A DNA stretch of 17,107 nt from Saccoglossus kowalevskii (taxonomy: Eukaryota; Hemichordata; Enteropneusta; Harrimaniidae), in the NCBI RefSeq assembly GCF_000003605.2, contig NW_003132917.1, forward strand, positions 24,697-41,803, written 5' to 3'. The notes beneath the pieces were generated by a model, which was not told the DNA's origin, made no database searches, and was given only the letters and a program-made list of their open reading frames with translations. Position numbers and translations under genes: made by a program. This document shows positions 7,613 to 16,331 of this stretch, piece after piece. How positions within the stretch are numbered: the stretch's first letter is position 1; each line of letters opens with the position of its first letter.

Positions 7613-8937
7613 AGTCCCCGTTAAATTTTTGAAAGTTCTCTTTGAGCTCGTCATATTAAAGCGGAGGGGTTGTCACGAGCGTGTCCTTGAAACTTGAGTT
7701 CCAAGTGGCGTATACAACAGATTGTTTATTGCCAAAAAATAAGAACAGGCGTTATTCGGCCATCTTTGATCTGATTATGAAACACACTGATGTATGTGTG
7801 TATGTGCCAAATACGAATGAAAATGGTACATAAATTGTGGAAATAAAGTAGTAAGGCCAAAAAGTCAGATGGCTGTCAATCGGCCATCCTTGACCAGATT
7901 TTGAAACAAATTGTCATAGACATGCATCCTAACATGTATAAAGTACATGTATATGCCAAATTTGAATGAAAACTGGCAGAGCACGTCCAAGATACCGCAT
8001 AAAAAACAAAAACAAGATGCCTACCAGTCGACCATCTTGGATCCAATTGCGAAATAAATCATGGACATGTATCCTAACATGTATAATCTATTTACCAAGT
8101 TTGAATGACAACTGACAAAGCATGTCCAAAATACAACATTTTCAAAAAACAAGATGGCTGCCAGTCGGCCATTTTGAATCGAATCGCTAAACCACTGCAT
8201 GTGCATATGTACCACATAAGGTACCAGGCACATGCAAAGAATGAACAGAATCGGTCCGCAGGATTCTGAAATATGACTCTGGACAGACTGACGGACGGAC
8301 ACACGGACGGACGGACGGACGGACGGACGGACAGACTCAGGAATTCGCGGACGGTCAGGGACATGTATCCTAACATGTATGATCTATGTACTAAATTTGA
8401 ATGAAAACTGACAAAGCATGTCCAAAATACAACATTTTCAAAAAACAAGATGGCTGCCAGTCGGCCATTTTGAATCAAATCGCTAAACCACTGCATGTGC
8501 ATATGTACCACATAAGGTACCAGGCACATGCAAAGAATGAACAGAATCGGTCTGCAGGATTCTGAAATATGACTCTGGACAGACTGACGGACGGACACAC
8601 GGACGGACGGACAGACTCAGGAATTCACGGACGGTCGGGGACATGTATCCTAACATGTATGATCTATGTACTAAATTTGAATGAAAACTGACAAAGCATG
8701 TCCAAAATACAACATTTTCAACAAACAAGATGGCTGCCAGTCGGCCATTTTGAATCGAATCGCTAAACCACTGCATGTGCATATGTCCCACATAAAGTAC
8801 TAGGCACATGCAAAGAATGAAAGGAATCGGTCCACAGGATTCTGAAATATGACTCTGGACGGACTCACAGACGCACAGACGCACGGACGCACAGACACAC
8901 GGACGGAGACCGAATTACAAGTCCCCGAACGGGGACT
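7613..8937. mobile_element. Composite non-autonomous element with matching inverted ends
   Basis: AGTCCCCGTT (7613-7622) is the exact reverse complement of AACGGGGACT (8928-8937). At the right end the same arm also forms a perfect hairpin, AGTCCCCG-AA-CGGGGACT (8920-8937). The interior is built of diverged units anchored on variants of TGGCTGCCAGTCGGCCAT, at 7870, 8018, 8155, 8451 and 8731. The first intervals are 148 and 137 bp. The last two are 296 and 280 bp because an extra block was inserted. Long minus-strand frames with serine-valine-arginine-proline runs come from the GGAC repeats and are not genes. Inverted subterminal motifs, a 3' hairpin and internal tandem repeats recall Helentron-associated (HINE/DINE-like) elements, but the class is a guess. 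Confidence 0.6.
8064..8919. repeat. Tandem ~290-bp units with embedded hairpin and GGAC tract
   Basis: Three closely similar units (about 8064-8360, 8361-8640 and 8641-8919) share the segment from ACATGTATCCTAACATGTAT to a GGAC-type tract. Unit 1 has seven GGAC copies (8305-8332) and unit 2 has three (8601-8612); these four tetramers account for the whole 16-bp difference in period. Each unit also carries an imperfect hairpin. In unit 1, TGCATGTGC (8196-8204) pairs with GCACATGCA (8228-8236) outside an inner GTACC/GGTAC stem. Unit 3 is the most diverged in this hairpin, and its GGAC tract is replaced by ACGCACAG-type repeats. Confidence 0.9.
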
Positions 8938-10110
8938 AATAAATAATATTCAACTATCCTGCAACACCAATAAGATCATAATGGTAATGTATATTGCTCT
9001 TTGAAACTAGACCATTATCAGAGCATGGGTCTTATTTTGGAACTCCTGCAAGGATGGTATTCCCAGAATAGTGCCAGTTGTTAAAGAAACATAAAACTTT
9101 AATTCTCAACAAGGATTAAAGGACCAGTTACTGAGACAAAGCCCTACTCACCGCGAAACCCACCAGATACAAAAGCCACTTACCGCGAAAGCCACTCATT
9201 GTGAAGCTACTAGTAGATAATAAAGAAAAATTTTCACTCACTTTTTTACCTACAATTCCATTCCTTCCAGAAATGAACTTTACTAACTAAAGCTAAATCA
9301 TTTAATCAGGAGACTAACACGTAATACTCCTCTATTGAATGACTTGACTGAACATTGGATTTTGAAATAATCAGTCTGTACAGTAGTAAATTATGGTCAA
9401 AAGCATTGCAAAGTTCAAAGGTCAGAAAACCTTCCTTTTGATTTACTAATATGGTGTTCATTTACACATTGTAGTAAACCACAGATCTTGACCCAGAATT
9501 AATTATTTTTAAATATTTAAATTACTAATAATAATTGCTAAGAAACCCTATTTGTGCTGGCTTCTGACGTAATAACATACAGGACATGGCATATAATATA
9601 TATTTTGTAATAATAACAACCTTTATTGATATCGTATCCCCACTGGGATCTAGATTAGAATACAATAAGGATATAAGGAACAATAAAATACATAAGTAAT
9701 AATAATAAAAAAAAGGAAATAAATAAATAGTAATACTGTGAAAATATAATTATATAAATATTTTTTGGTGTTATTTTGAGGCAGCTGGTAAATTGCTTTT
9801 CATGAAGTTCTCTCTTTTAGTGAAACAGTCGCTGATATATATATTTCCGTAAGTGCTGACTTTTACACATTTTGCAGGGTTGAGTTTTAGTTGAGTTTTT
9901 AACTTGCATAGGCATATTAGACAAATCAGTGGCATGTACACATCAGTATCTGATAATCTACATTGCCAAACATTGTTCTAATAACCAGGACACATACATA
10001 ACAACATCAAACCACATATTTTTTTACATTTTGGTGCAAGCGATTAATTCTTGCCAATCAGTTAATACACATATATGCTAAAACAAAAGCTATAAATAAC
10101 CTTGACTCAC
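8938..10110 (-). other. Presumed ACSF3 intron 3 sequence, with possible LINE tail
   Basis: No coding exon was recognised. Read on the minus strand, about 9740 to 9605 gives a polyadenylation-like CAATAAAGG following CCCAGTGGGGAT, then a GTTATTATTAC tract. This is the look of a CR1- or L2-like LINE 3' end with a simple-repeat tail. The evidence is slight. The region begins on its right side with the splice donor of ACSF3 exon 3 (GTGAGT on the minus strand). Confidence 0.4.
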
Positions 10111-10256
10111 CTGCTACTCGTTCACCATGTAAGGGATTAGTTAAAGCCATACCAATTTCTGTCATTCCATACCTTTCAAGCAGTACATGTCCTGTAATCT
10201 CTTCCCATTTTTCCATGATTGGAGTCGGCAAAGCAGCTGATCCTGACACCATTAAT
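10111..10256 (-). CDS. ACSF3: ACSF3-type malonyl-CoA synthetase, coding exon 3
   Basis: This internal exon adds residues 350-397 and the first base of codon 398, and its first base completes Arg349. It encodes [10 protein letters not shown], then an ITGH segment and [19 protein letters not shown] (378-382) is the acyl-adenylate family A5 motif, which contacts the adenosine and carboxylate side of the active site. The acceptor is a pyrimidine-rich tract ending CCAG and the donor is CAG|GTGAGT, both strong. Read on the minus strand it follows exon 2 after a 581-bp intron. The next exon should begin with bases completing a glycine codon and is not visible leftward, so the protein is cut here. 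Similarity to vertebrate ACSF3 is unmistakable over this stretch, including SGSAALP and [14 protein letters not shown]. Confidence 0.95.
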
Positions 10257-10837
10257 CTGGAAAATAGTGTAAACAAATGGTTTCAGAGAAGTGATTTCTG
10301 ACTGACAGGTGCATATTAATGTTGGATGACAATTTTGGTTCAATTTTTGTTTCATATATTCAAAAAAAAATTAGATTTGGAACATGGACAGTGTAATTAG
10401 ATCTGATCCATTTGTCATACAAATCTAATTCATGTAAAACATTATTAGTAGAAGCAGATGTACTTTCACTTATTAAAACAAAATAAAATGTAATTGTTCT
10501 CTTCTTCAAACTATTAACAAAATTGAATACAAATTTTAAATTTGTGGAAGTCTACATCAAAATATATATCTGGATTTGAGGTTGCCCATTAGAAACTGTG
10601 AGAGGGAATACAGTAGAAAAACTGATTAAACTATTTTTTATGATGATTTGATGCATTTATCTTTAATCCAATAAATTTGTGATGTTTTCTTCATAAATGA
10701 ATTTTTGTTTCTTGCAAAAATTCTGTGTCGAATTTTTTTCTTCTGATTTTTCCTGTATGGAATTTTTTTTTTCAAAATTGTCCAGCCTCAGCCAAAGTTT
10801 ACAATGGTCAACCTTTTATCCTGTAATAAGCATGTAC

Positions 10838-10992
10838 CGTATATTCTCCTTGCACACACTTCTAATAAATTCTTGAACACGAGGTGATTTGTAATTATGA
10901 TTATAATACTCAATCAACTTTGCATATATGGTAGGTACTGCCATGAATAAATTGATTACTGGGCTCTGTTCACTTGTTAATTTTTCCCATAC
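10838..10992 (-). CDS. ACSF3: ACSF3-type malonyl-CoA synthetase, coding exon 2
   Basis: Residues 298-348 plus two bases of Arg349 (155 nt, entering in phase 0 and leaving in phase 2). It begins VWEKL and continues INLFMAVPTIYAKLIEYY and VCKENI, the segment that joins the HHVHG region to the SGSAALP region in ACSF3 and related malonyl-CoA synthetases. The acceptor is TTTTTTTGTAG|GTATGG and the donor is ACG|GTACAT, weaker than the exon 3 donor but exactly in phase with it. Being split and short, the exon is easy to miss in frame-based scans. It lies 343 bp from exon 1. Confidence is high because the family sequence continues without gap or overlap through both junctions. Confidence 0.95.
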
Positions 10993-11335
10993 CTACAAAA
11001 AAAATGATTGCTATACTGTATTTATGTAAATTACAGAAATTCCAATTACACGGTGATTTGCTGTAATTTAATAGGATATACTCTGATCCAAATATTAGTA
11101 TTAGTATAATAAATATCAAAATAAAAAAAGAGTTTCCCATCAGCCAGACATTTTCTTTGGAATGAATATAACGTACAACAGATGGCACACTAACAGACTT
11201 CAATAGATTTACTGTTACACACAAACTTAATGTATGTGTATACTTTTGGTGTTTACACAGCATCATACTACAGTTAGCTTTTAACCCAAACTTTAATTTC
11301 AAATAATTTCTTAACGGGAATTAAAAGTCAGATAC

Positions 11336-12226
11336 CTGTTGAGCATCAAAACGAGGTAGCATAACACAGGTGGCCGCTGAATTCAGACATGTTGCGAGAC
11401 AGTTTGTGACGCCATGAACATGATGTAACGGTAACACATGTAGTAGAACATCATCTTCACTCCATTGCCATGCCTCAGTCATGTTCTGTATTTGTGCATG
11501 TATATTACCATGTGTCATCAGCACACCTTTTGGCTGGTCAGTCGTACCACTGGTATAGATGAGTAAAGCGTCATGTTTTTCCCAATCAGTTTGCTTCCAG
11601 CTAAGACTATAAGCACGATATAAGGCACTGAAAAAAGATCTATTTTCAGGAATAAAATTTCTCCCTGATTGCACATATGTCCGTGTGAGTGGGTTGAACT
11701 GAAGCCATATAGATCTCAAATTCTCTGCATCACAGAGTGGCTGGAGAGAATCGTAAAAATCGTTTGTTCCTATCACCACAGCAGGAGTTGAATTTTGAAT
11801 ATAATATTTGAGTTGTGCAGGTGGGTGGCTTGAGCACAGTGGTACGGCAATGCACCCAGCCATCCAAGCAGCCCACTGTACAATTGTATATGAGATATTA
11901 TTTGGACAGAGGTAAGCAACTCGTGCTCCTTTCCTAATGTTGAAGTCTTTTTTCAGCCGTAGATAAAGATGAAAACTTTGTTCCAATATTTGAAAATATG
12001 AATGTGAGCCAACATTATCAATGAGTAATGTCTTAGAACCTAGAAAGTCATTGTCTTCCAAAAGGGACAAAAACACCGGCCGGACAGCAGACGATGAATA
12101 TCTGATACCATGACGTGAAGTAAAACTGTGTAGCGGCAAACACACTCTTCTGTTCAGACCTAAACAATCATGACGAACCATCAACAACTTCATAGGATTG
12201 CACAAACCACATCGGAGTAATCCCAT
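11336..12226 (-). CDS. ACSF3: ACSF3-type malonyl-CoA synthetase, first coding exon
   Basis: Encodes residues 1-297 of a mitochondrial acyl-CoA synthetase family member 3, which joins malonate to CoA using ATP and supplies malonyl-CoA inside mitochondria. The ATG at 12226-12224 is the first in frame; the open frame reaches back to a stop at 12283-12281 through non-ATG codons only. The first ~50 residues are rich in Arg, Leu and Ser with almost no acidic residues, as for a mitochondrial presequence. Then come VAYLCPNN (about 103-110), VQWAAWMAG (116-124) and AVPL (127-130), the AMP-binding loop YTSGTTDQPKG (224-234) and HVLPLHHVHGV (263-273). Asp230 replaces the usual Gly or Ser of the loop. 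The exon ends FDAQQ in phase 0 at donor CAG|GTATCT. Family members are about 576 residues, so with exons 2 and 3 about 69% is covered. An upstream 5' UTR exon is possible but not seen. Confidence 0.96.
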
Positions 12227-12900
12227 TTTCGAATGTATGTATTTATGAATTCTGAGCAAATAGAGAAAAATTATATGCAGTTACCAATATATGTTATAAA
12301 TTACTTTTTGTGTAAAGTTTGCATAGCATTATTTCTATTTGGAAAAGAAACATACTGTACATACAGTAACTTAAATTAGTGCAGGGTAATCTGTATACAT
12401 AGGCTAGCATAATATATATTTATAGAGGTTTTGGAGAGGAGGGCAGATTTAGATTTTAACTTCTGGGATCTGAGGTCCTCCTCTTCATAAACATTTTCTT
12501 ACTATGAATAACTTAGGGCATGAATATTTCTCATAAAAAATTATAAAACATTTATCACAGAAGACACTTGCATTACATTGGCGAGGAAGACTTTTGATTT
12601 TATTAAATGTATTCTAACAGTTTGTGCAATTCAATGTTGTACCGGTATACTCTTGCAACCACTAATACATTCCCTTGATTTTTTATAAACATGAAAAACT
12701 TTCTTTCATAGTAAATATGTTAATTCATTCTGAAATTCATGATAACAGTATTATTTCATCATCAATTTCTCTGAACAAGTGGTTTCTGACAATTGGCAGA
12801 TAGAATAATAACATAAAATTTAAATTTTATTCAAAAACAAATAAACAAATCCGATTTTTGTTGGAGAACAAATGGATATTCGACATGCAAAATGACAAGC
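12227..12900. other. Non-coding region upstream of ACSF3 exon 1
   Basis: Lies 5' of the ACSF3 start codon and may hold 5' UTR or promoter, but no CpG-rich stretch, TATA element at a convincing distance or splice-bounded UTR exon could be singled out. The sequence is AT-rich with no family match on either strand. Confidence 0.45.
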
Positions 12901-12901
12901 C

Positions 12902-13330
12902 GGTAATCCTAGCGGAGCGAATCGCCAATAACAGAAAACATGCCTTGGCCAAAAACAAACTAAGAACATACAAACATTTTAAATAAATTAATTAATGTGC
13001 AGAACCATGGTCTTACAAGATTAATTGCAAAATTCAGGACAATCAACCATGACCTTAAAATTGAGAAAGGAAGACGTAATAATGTGCCACTGGATAAATA
13101 AACATGTTATATGTGCAGCCAAAATATAATTTAGGATGAGCAACATTTTGTAATGAATTGTCCAGCTTACAGTCACCATAGGGACAACTTAGTCCTGACT
13201 GCACAAAATAAAGTTCCAAATTTTGATAAAGAACACAGTCAGAATAAATTTATATTAGTTATGCATTACCCTTAGCTGTCTTTTTAAACACAGCTATGAA
13301 ACAAAACAGCAACAACTATCAGTGTGTTAG
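12902..13330 (+). pseudogene. Decayed LINE reverse transcriptase C-terminal fragment
   Basis: Plus-strand frames read KNKLRTYKHFK, then after a frame change KFRTINHDLKIEKGRRNNVPL and, past a stop, CYMC followed by DEQHFVMNCPAYSHHR. This is the order of the C-terminal cysteine-histidine region of CR1/jockey/I-like non-LTR elements (C-x2-C, then DE-x-HF-x3-C). Stops at 13099-13101 and 13132-13134 and at least one frameshift show a dead copy. It starts near a 30-bp motif (12902-12931) shared with 6063-6092. The remaining downstream sequence is AT-rich. The exact ends are not defined and clade assignment is uncertain. Confidence 0.7.
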
Positions 13331-14599
13331 GTTAAAATTAAAGAATGTTTTCTATTCTGTATTCATATTTGGTTGCAAATTGTATTTATTTTTTTTAGTT
13401 TATAGTTTTTAATTTTCTTTTTGTAAGACCCTTTAAAAGAACTTTAAAATAGTATGTTAAAGTTATCAGGTTTTCTGAGTGTATAGAAACAGAATAATTT
13501 AAGACTAGGCATTTATTGGGCCCGAATTTCTTCTCTGTCACAACTAGCCACTTTTTTTTCAAAATATGGACAGGGATAATTTAATTCGAGTAGCCATTAT
13601 CTAAGAGGATGGATTTGACTTTATTCAACTATGAACTTAATTTCGGTTTCAAGCAAATCACGAGTGCCCATTGATTTTAATGACCGCTATCTTCAAATTT
13701 GATAAATATTAAAATACCATACTCCGACTCTATTTATTGTACATGTAGATCCCTCTCTGATATCAATCTAACAATAAGATAATTATGAATAAATGGGCGA
13801 GAAATTTTAAGATTAAAAAATGTGGAATTCTGATGTGGATGTTGTCTAATATGGACCTTAACCTTGAACGGTGAATTATGAATCAAATTTGCATGTAGTA
13901 TAAACTTGTGCAATATTCTGGCTCCTGGCATTAGAGAAAGACGACCTATTGTACATTTAAATTATTGAATAATTATCTGATAAATTTTTAGATCGATATT
14001 AGACAGGGTCTACAGCTGAGTGGTGGTTTAATTTTTTAAATATGGAATTCTCCGATAATCCTCTGAGAACTATCAATGTCTTAGATTGATAGGAAAACGT
14101 ATAACGTGTGGAGGTAAACAAAGAATGTTGGCCGAAAACACACAATATGTGAATGTAAAGAGATAGTGTGAGACCCTTGTATTTTTTGAAAATCTCAAAA
14201 ACTTATGCAAACACTTCGGAATGCTAAATCATAGACCCTCCACTGGATGGTGTATGGCTATAAATGCAGTGCCTATTTATCTCTTGCATAATACCTAATA
14301 ATAAATATGTAGATAAATTAAACTGCAGCAACCTTGCAATTCTGTGACTGATGAATATCGAAGTACAACTTTCATTAAGAGTAAAATAATTCTCCAATAA
14401 TTATCGATCTATAAAAACTTTGATAGTTAGGCTAACGGAGGATTTGAGGAACTCCCAACACACACGGATATTGTCAAATAATTGTCGAAGTATTAGACTG
14501 ATACAATGAGTAACATTGTTTGATAATTCTCTGATAATTATCCGATAAAACTATGCAAGATCCCGCCTTCATGGATATTCGAGCATCATGGCCCGACTA
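13331..14599. other. Non-coding region
   Basis: No gene, RNA or element recognised. ATAATTATC-type words recur near 13965, 14045, 14390 and 14525, loosely spaced and imperfect. They may be an old decayed repeat or only base composition. A CTGATGA at 14346 was examined as a ribozyme core and rejected. Confidence 0.4.
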
Positions 14600-15036
14600 C
14601 AGTTGGATTCCCAGTATTAACACACATATTCTGCACATTTTCTTCCCATTGAATCCGGTAGACATAAAGGCATTTTGAAGGAAAACAGGCTATGTAATCT
14701 CCATGAATGCAATGAAGTAGGGGATGAGAAATATTACATTTTATATTGTAATAATTGTCAAATCAAAGAACAAAGATCTAGATTCCTTGCAGCTCTATAC
14801 ATCTATGCCCCAAAGCTGGAAGATTTTAGCATGGATGAATTATTTCCTATTATTGTTTCAAGTAATGATTTTTTCATTCTTAGCATTTTTGCAAAATATA
14901 TTTTCTATATTCTTGATATGTTTTAGTTACTGTAGGTTTTTGTTGTTCTGAATGTTTTGTTTTGTTATTGTTATTTTTGGACTTTACTCAGGATTTCATT
15001 GGTACGTTCCAAATAAAAAATTCTATCTATCTATCT
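14600..15036 (+). mobile_element. 5'-truncated LINE, 3' end with CTAT tail
   Basis: An open frame from 14621 to the TAG at 14924-14926 reads AHFLPIESGRHKGI, then ENRLCNLHECNEVGDEKYYILYCNN. This is the C-terminal segment of non-LTR reverse transcriptases in the CR1/L2/jockey range, where an IExGR stretch precedes a cysteine-rich motif and GDE-x-H/Y-x-x-L-x-C. The family histidine is tyrosine here. A 3' UTR follows, with AATAAA at 15012-15017 and a terminal (CTAT)n run at 15023-15035, the tail type such elements use in place of poly-A. The upstream catalytic domain is missing, so this is a typical dead-on-arrival insertion. It is younger than the 12.9 kb fragment, since the remaining frame has no internal stop. 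Confidence 0.75.
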
Positions 15037-15478
15037 TGCAGGACATCCTGGTTACAGACCATAGCAGCCAAAGGTCACGCAGGGTATCATGTGCATTATA
15101 ATTAATACTTGTGGTCGCATGAGAGCTAGTCAGATTATTAAGTTTGACACAAGTATACTGTGTGTCGGAACATAGACATGTCGGAACATAGGTCAGTCCC
15201 TAGTCAGTCAGTCAGTCAGCTCGGACAGCTCAAACCACCCGGCCCCATTCATTGTTTTTTTCAGGGCAAATGACAGCAAACCTTATATGGGTGAACACAT
15301 ACTGTCAGATTTTAGGGATAGTGAGTATCATACTCACCAAATGGAGTCACCATTTACACAGAATGAACTTTGAAATTGCATAGGGTCAGCCATAGATACA
15401 GCACATGTACGCCAGCATTTGCGTCCGCCATTGTTTTCCAACTCCTACCGTGTCCTTCGGTGCAGCGCAGAAGGGTAA
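15037..15478. other. Non-coding region upstream of a candidate exon
   Basis: Contains TGTCGGAACATAG twice (15163-15175 and 15179-15191) and an (AGTC)n run of 4.5 copies at 15202-15219. The last 70 bases become richer in G and C and include TCCGCCATTGTT (about 15424-15435), close to the YY1 element often found at metazoan promoters. Confidence 0.45.
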
Positions 15479-15566
15479 ATGTCTCGCTGTACAAGGTACG
15501 AATTGTTCTCTATCAAAGACAAATCAAAGATCAACAAAGTCTATTCCATCCGTACACCCAAGAAGG
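15479..15566 (+). CDS. Candidate first coding exon of an unidentified gene
   Basis: ATG at 15479 opens 29 codons ending VYSIRTPKK, followed by one extra base and a consensus donor G|GTAAGT (15567-15572). The peptide is basic and hydrophilic (SIKDKSKINK) and does not look like repeat-derived translation. The preceding 60 bases are richer in G and C than their surroundings and include a YY1-like CGCCATT. These points suit a short 5' exon of a plus-strand gene running rightward and diverging from ACSF3. Against it: I do not recognise the protein, the base at -3 is T so the start context is weak, no second exon was found before the satellite at 16332, and short open stretches with a donor arise by chance. 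Confidence 0.35.
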
Positions 15567-15572
15567 GTAAGT

Positions 15573-16331
15573 TTCCAGACGGGCTGGTAAAAATTGAAAC
15601 TCACATACCTTGTAACCCTTTTTTCACGGACTGCTTCAATACACATTTTTTAAATGCAATTTCACTGAATATTATTGGATCAAGTTGAACACCTTAAAAT
15701 TCTCTTCTGATAGAAATATCGTGAAATTAGAAATTTAAATTATCGGAATTTTATAAATAGTTTCGTTAAATAACATTATTTTGGGGTTCACAAACAAACA
15801 ATTAAATTGCTACACCTCTTGTAACTCTGAATGTCATATTTTGAACGTAAATACACATATAATCGGAGAATAGTTTAGACGTGCCAGTGATAATGTGTTC
15901 AGCTTCGCCTTGCATATTGTCTTGATGTATCCAATATGGCGCTGGGGGTGGGGATTCATTATTGTTGTTATGGATCACTTCACTACTCACCCTAGTGTAT
16001 AATTATATCGGATTGTGAAACGTTTCATTTTGTTTACCAACGTAGGAGAAATCTAACACGAATCATATATATGTCCCATTCTAGAAAAGACAGACACCTT
16101 GTGAAAATAATCTTATACCTGATCACTGCTAGGTTAAATAAAAATAAATGTGTTTCCGATAACCATATCCTGTCTAAATTAAATTTCCTACTTAAACTTT
16201 TGTTTGCCGCAAAATTGACTATTATCAACAATTTTGACCAAATTAGAAAGACGTTTACGATGAACATGGCTGGCACCACAGTCCCTCCACAACTAAGACA
16301 TCCTTCATTTTGGTGCCTTCATTCATTTTGT
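15573..16331. other. Non-coding region before the 50-bp satellite
   Basis: Short frames on both strands have no family resemblance. AATATGGCGCT (about 15931-15941), preceded by CCAAT, is another YY1-like word. No downstream exon for the candidate at 15479 could be recognised. The open frame that starts at 16071 and runs into the satellite is judged accidental. Confidence 0.4.

Noticed and set aside
8021-8884. Several overlapping minus-strand frames of 93-168 codons with SVRPSVRPSVCPS-type runs
   Set aside because: They overlap each other in the tandem units, and the runs come from translating the GGAC microsatellite. Non-coding repeat translation explains them fully.
10970-11302. 110-codon minus-strand frame between ACSF3 exons 1 and 2
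   Set aside because: It starts at a non-ATG codon, is intron sequence between two well-supported splice sites, and has no family resemblance.
11511-11530. CTGATGA on the minus strand as a ribozyme core
   Set aside because: It lies within ACSF3 coding sequence just after the AMP-binding loop and has no pairing helices or GAAA partner.
14340-14370. Second hammerhead ribozyme at CTGATGA-ATAT-CGAA
   Set aside because: Only five bases separate the two core boxes, so helix II cannot form, and no helix III is present.
15802-15990. Minus-strand 62-codon frame with an Asn run and Pro run
   Set aside because: Non-ATG start, low-complexity asparagine run from GTT repeats, no splice or family support.
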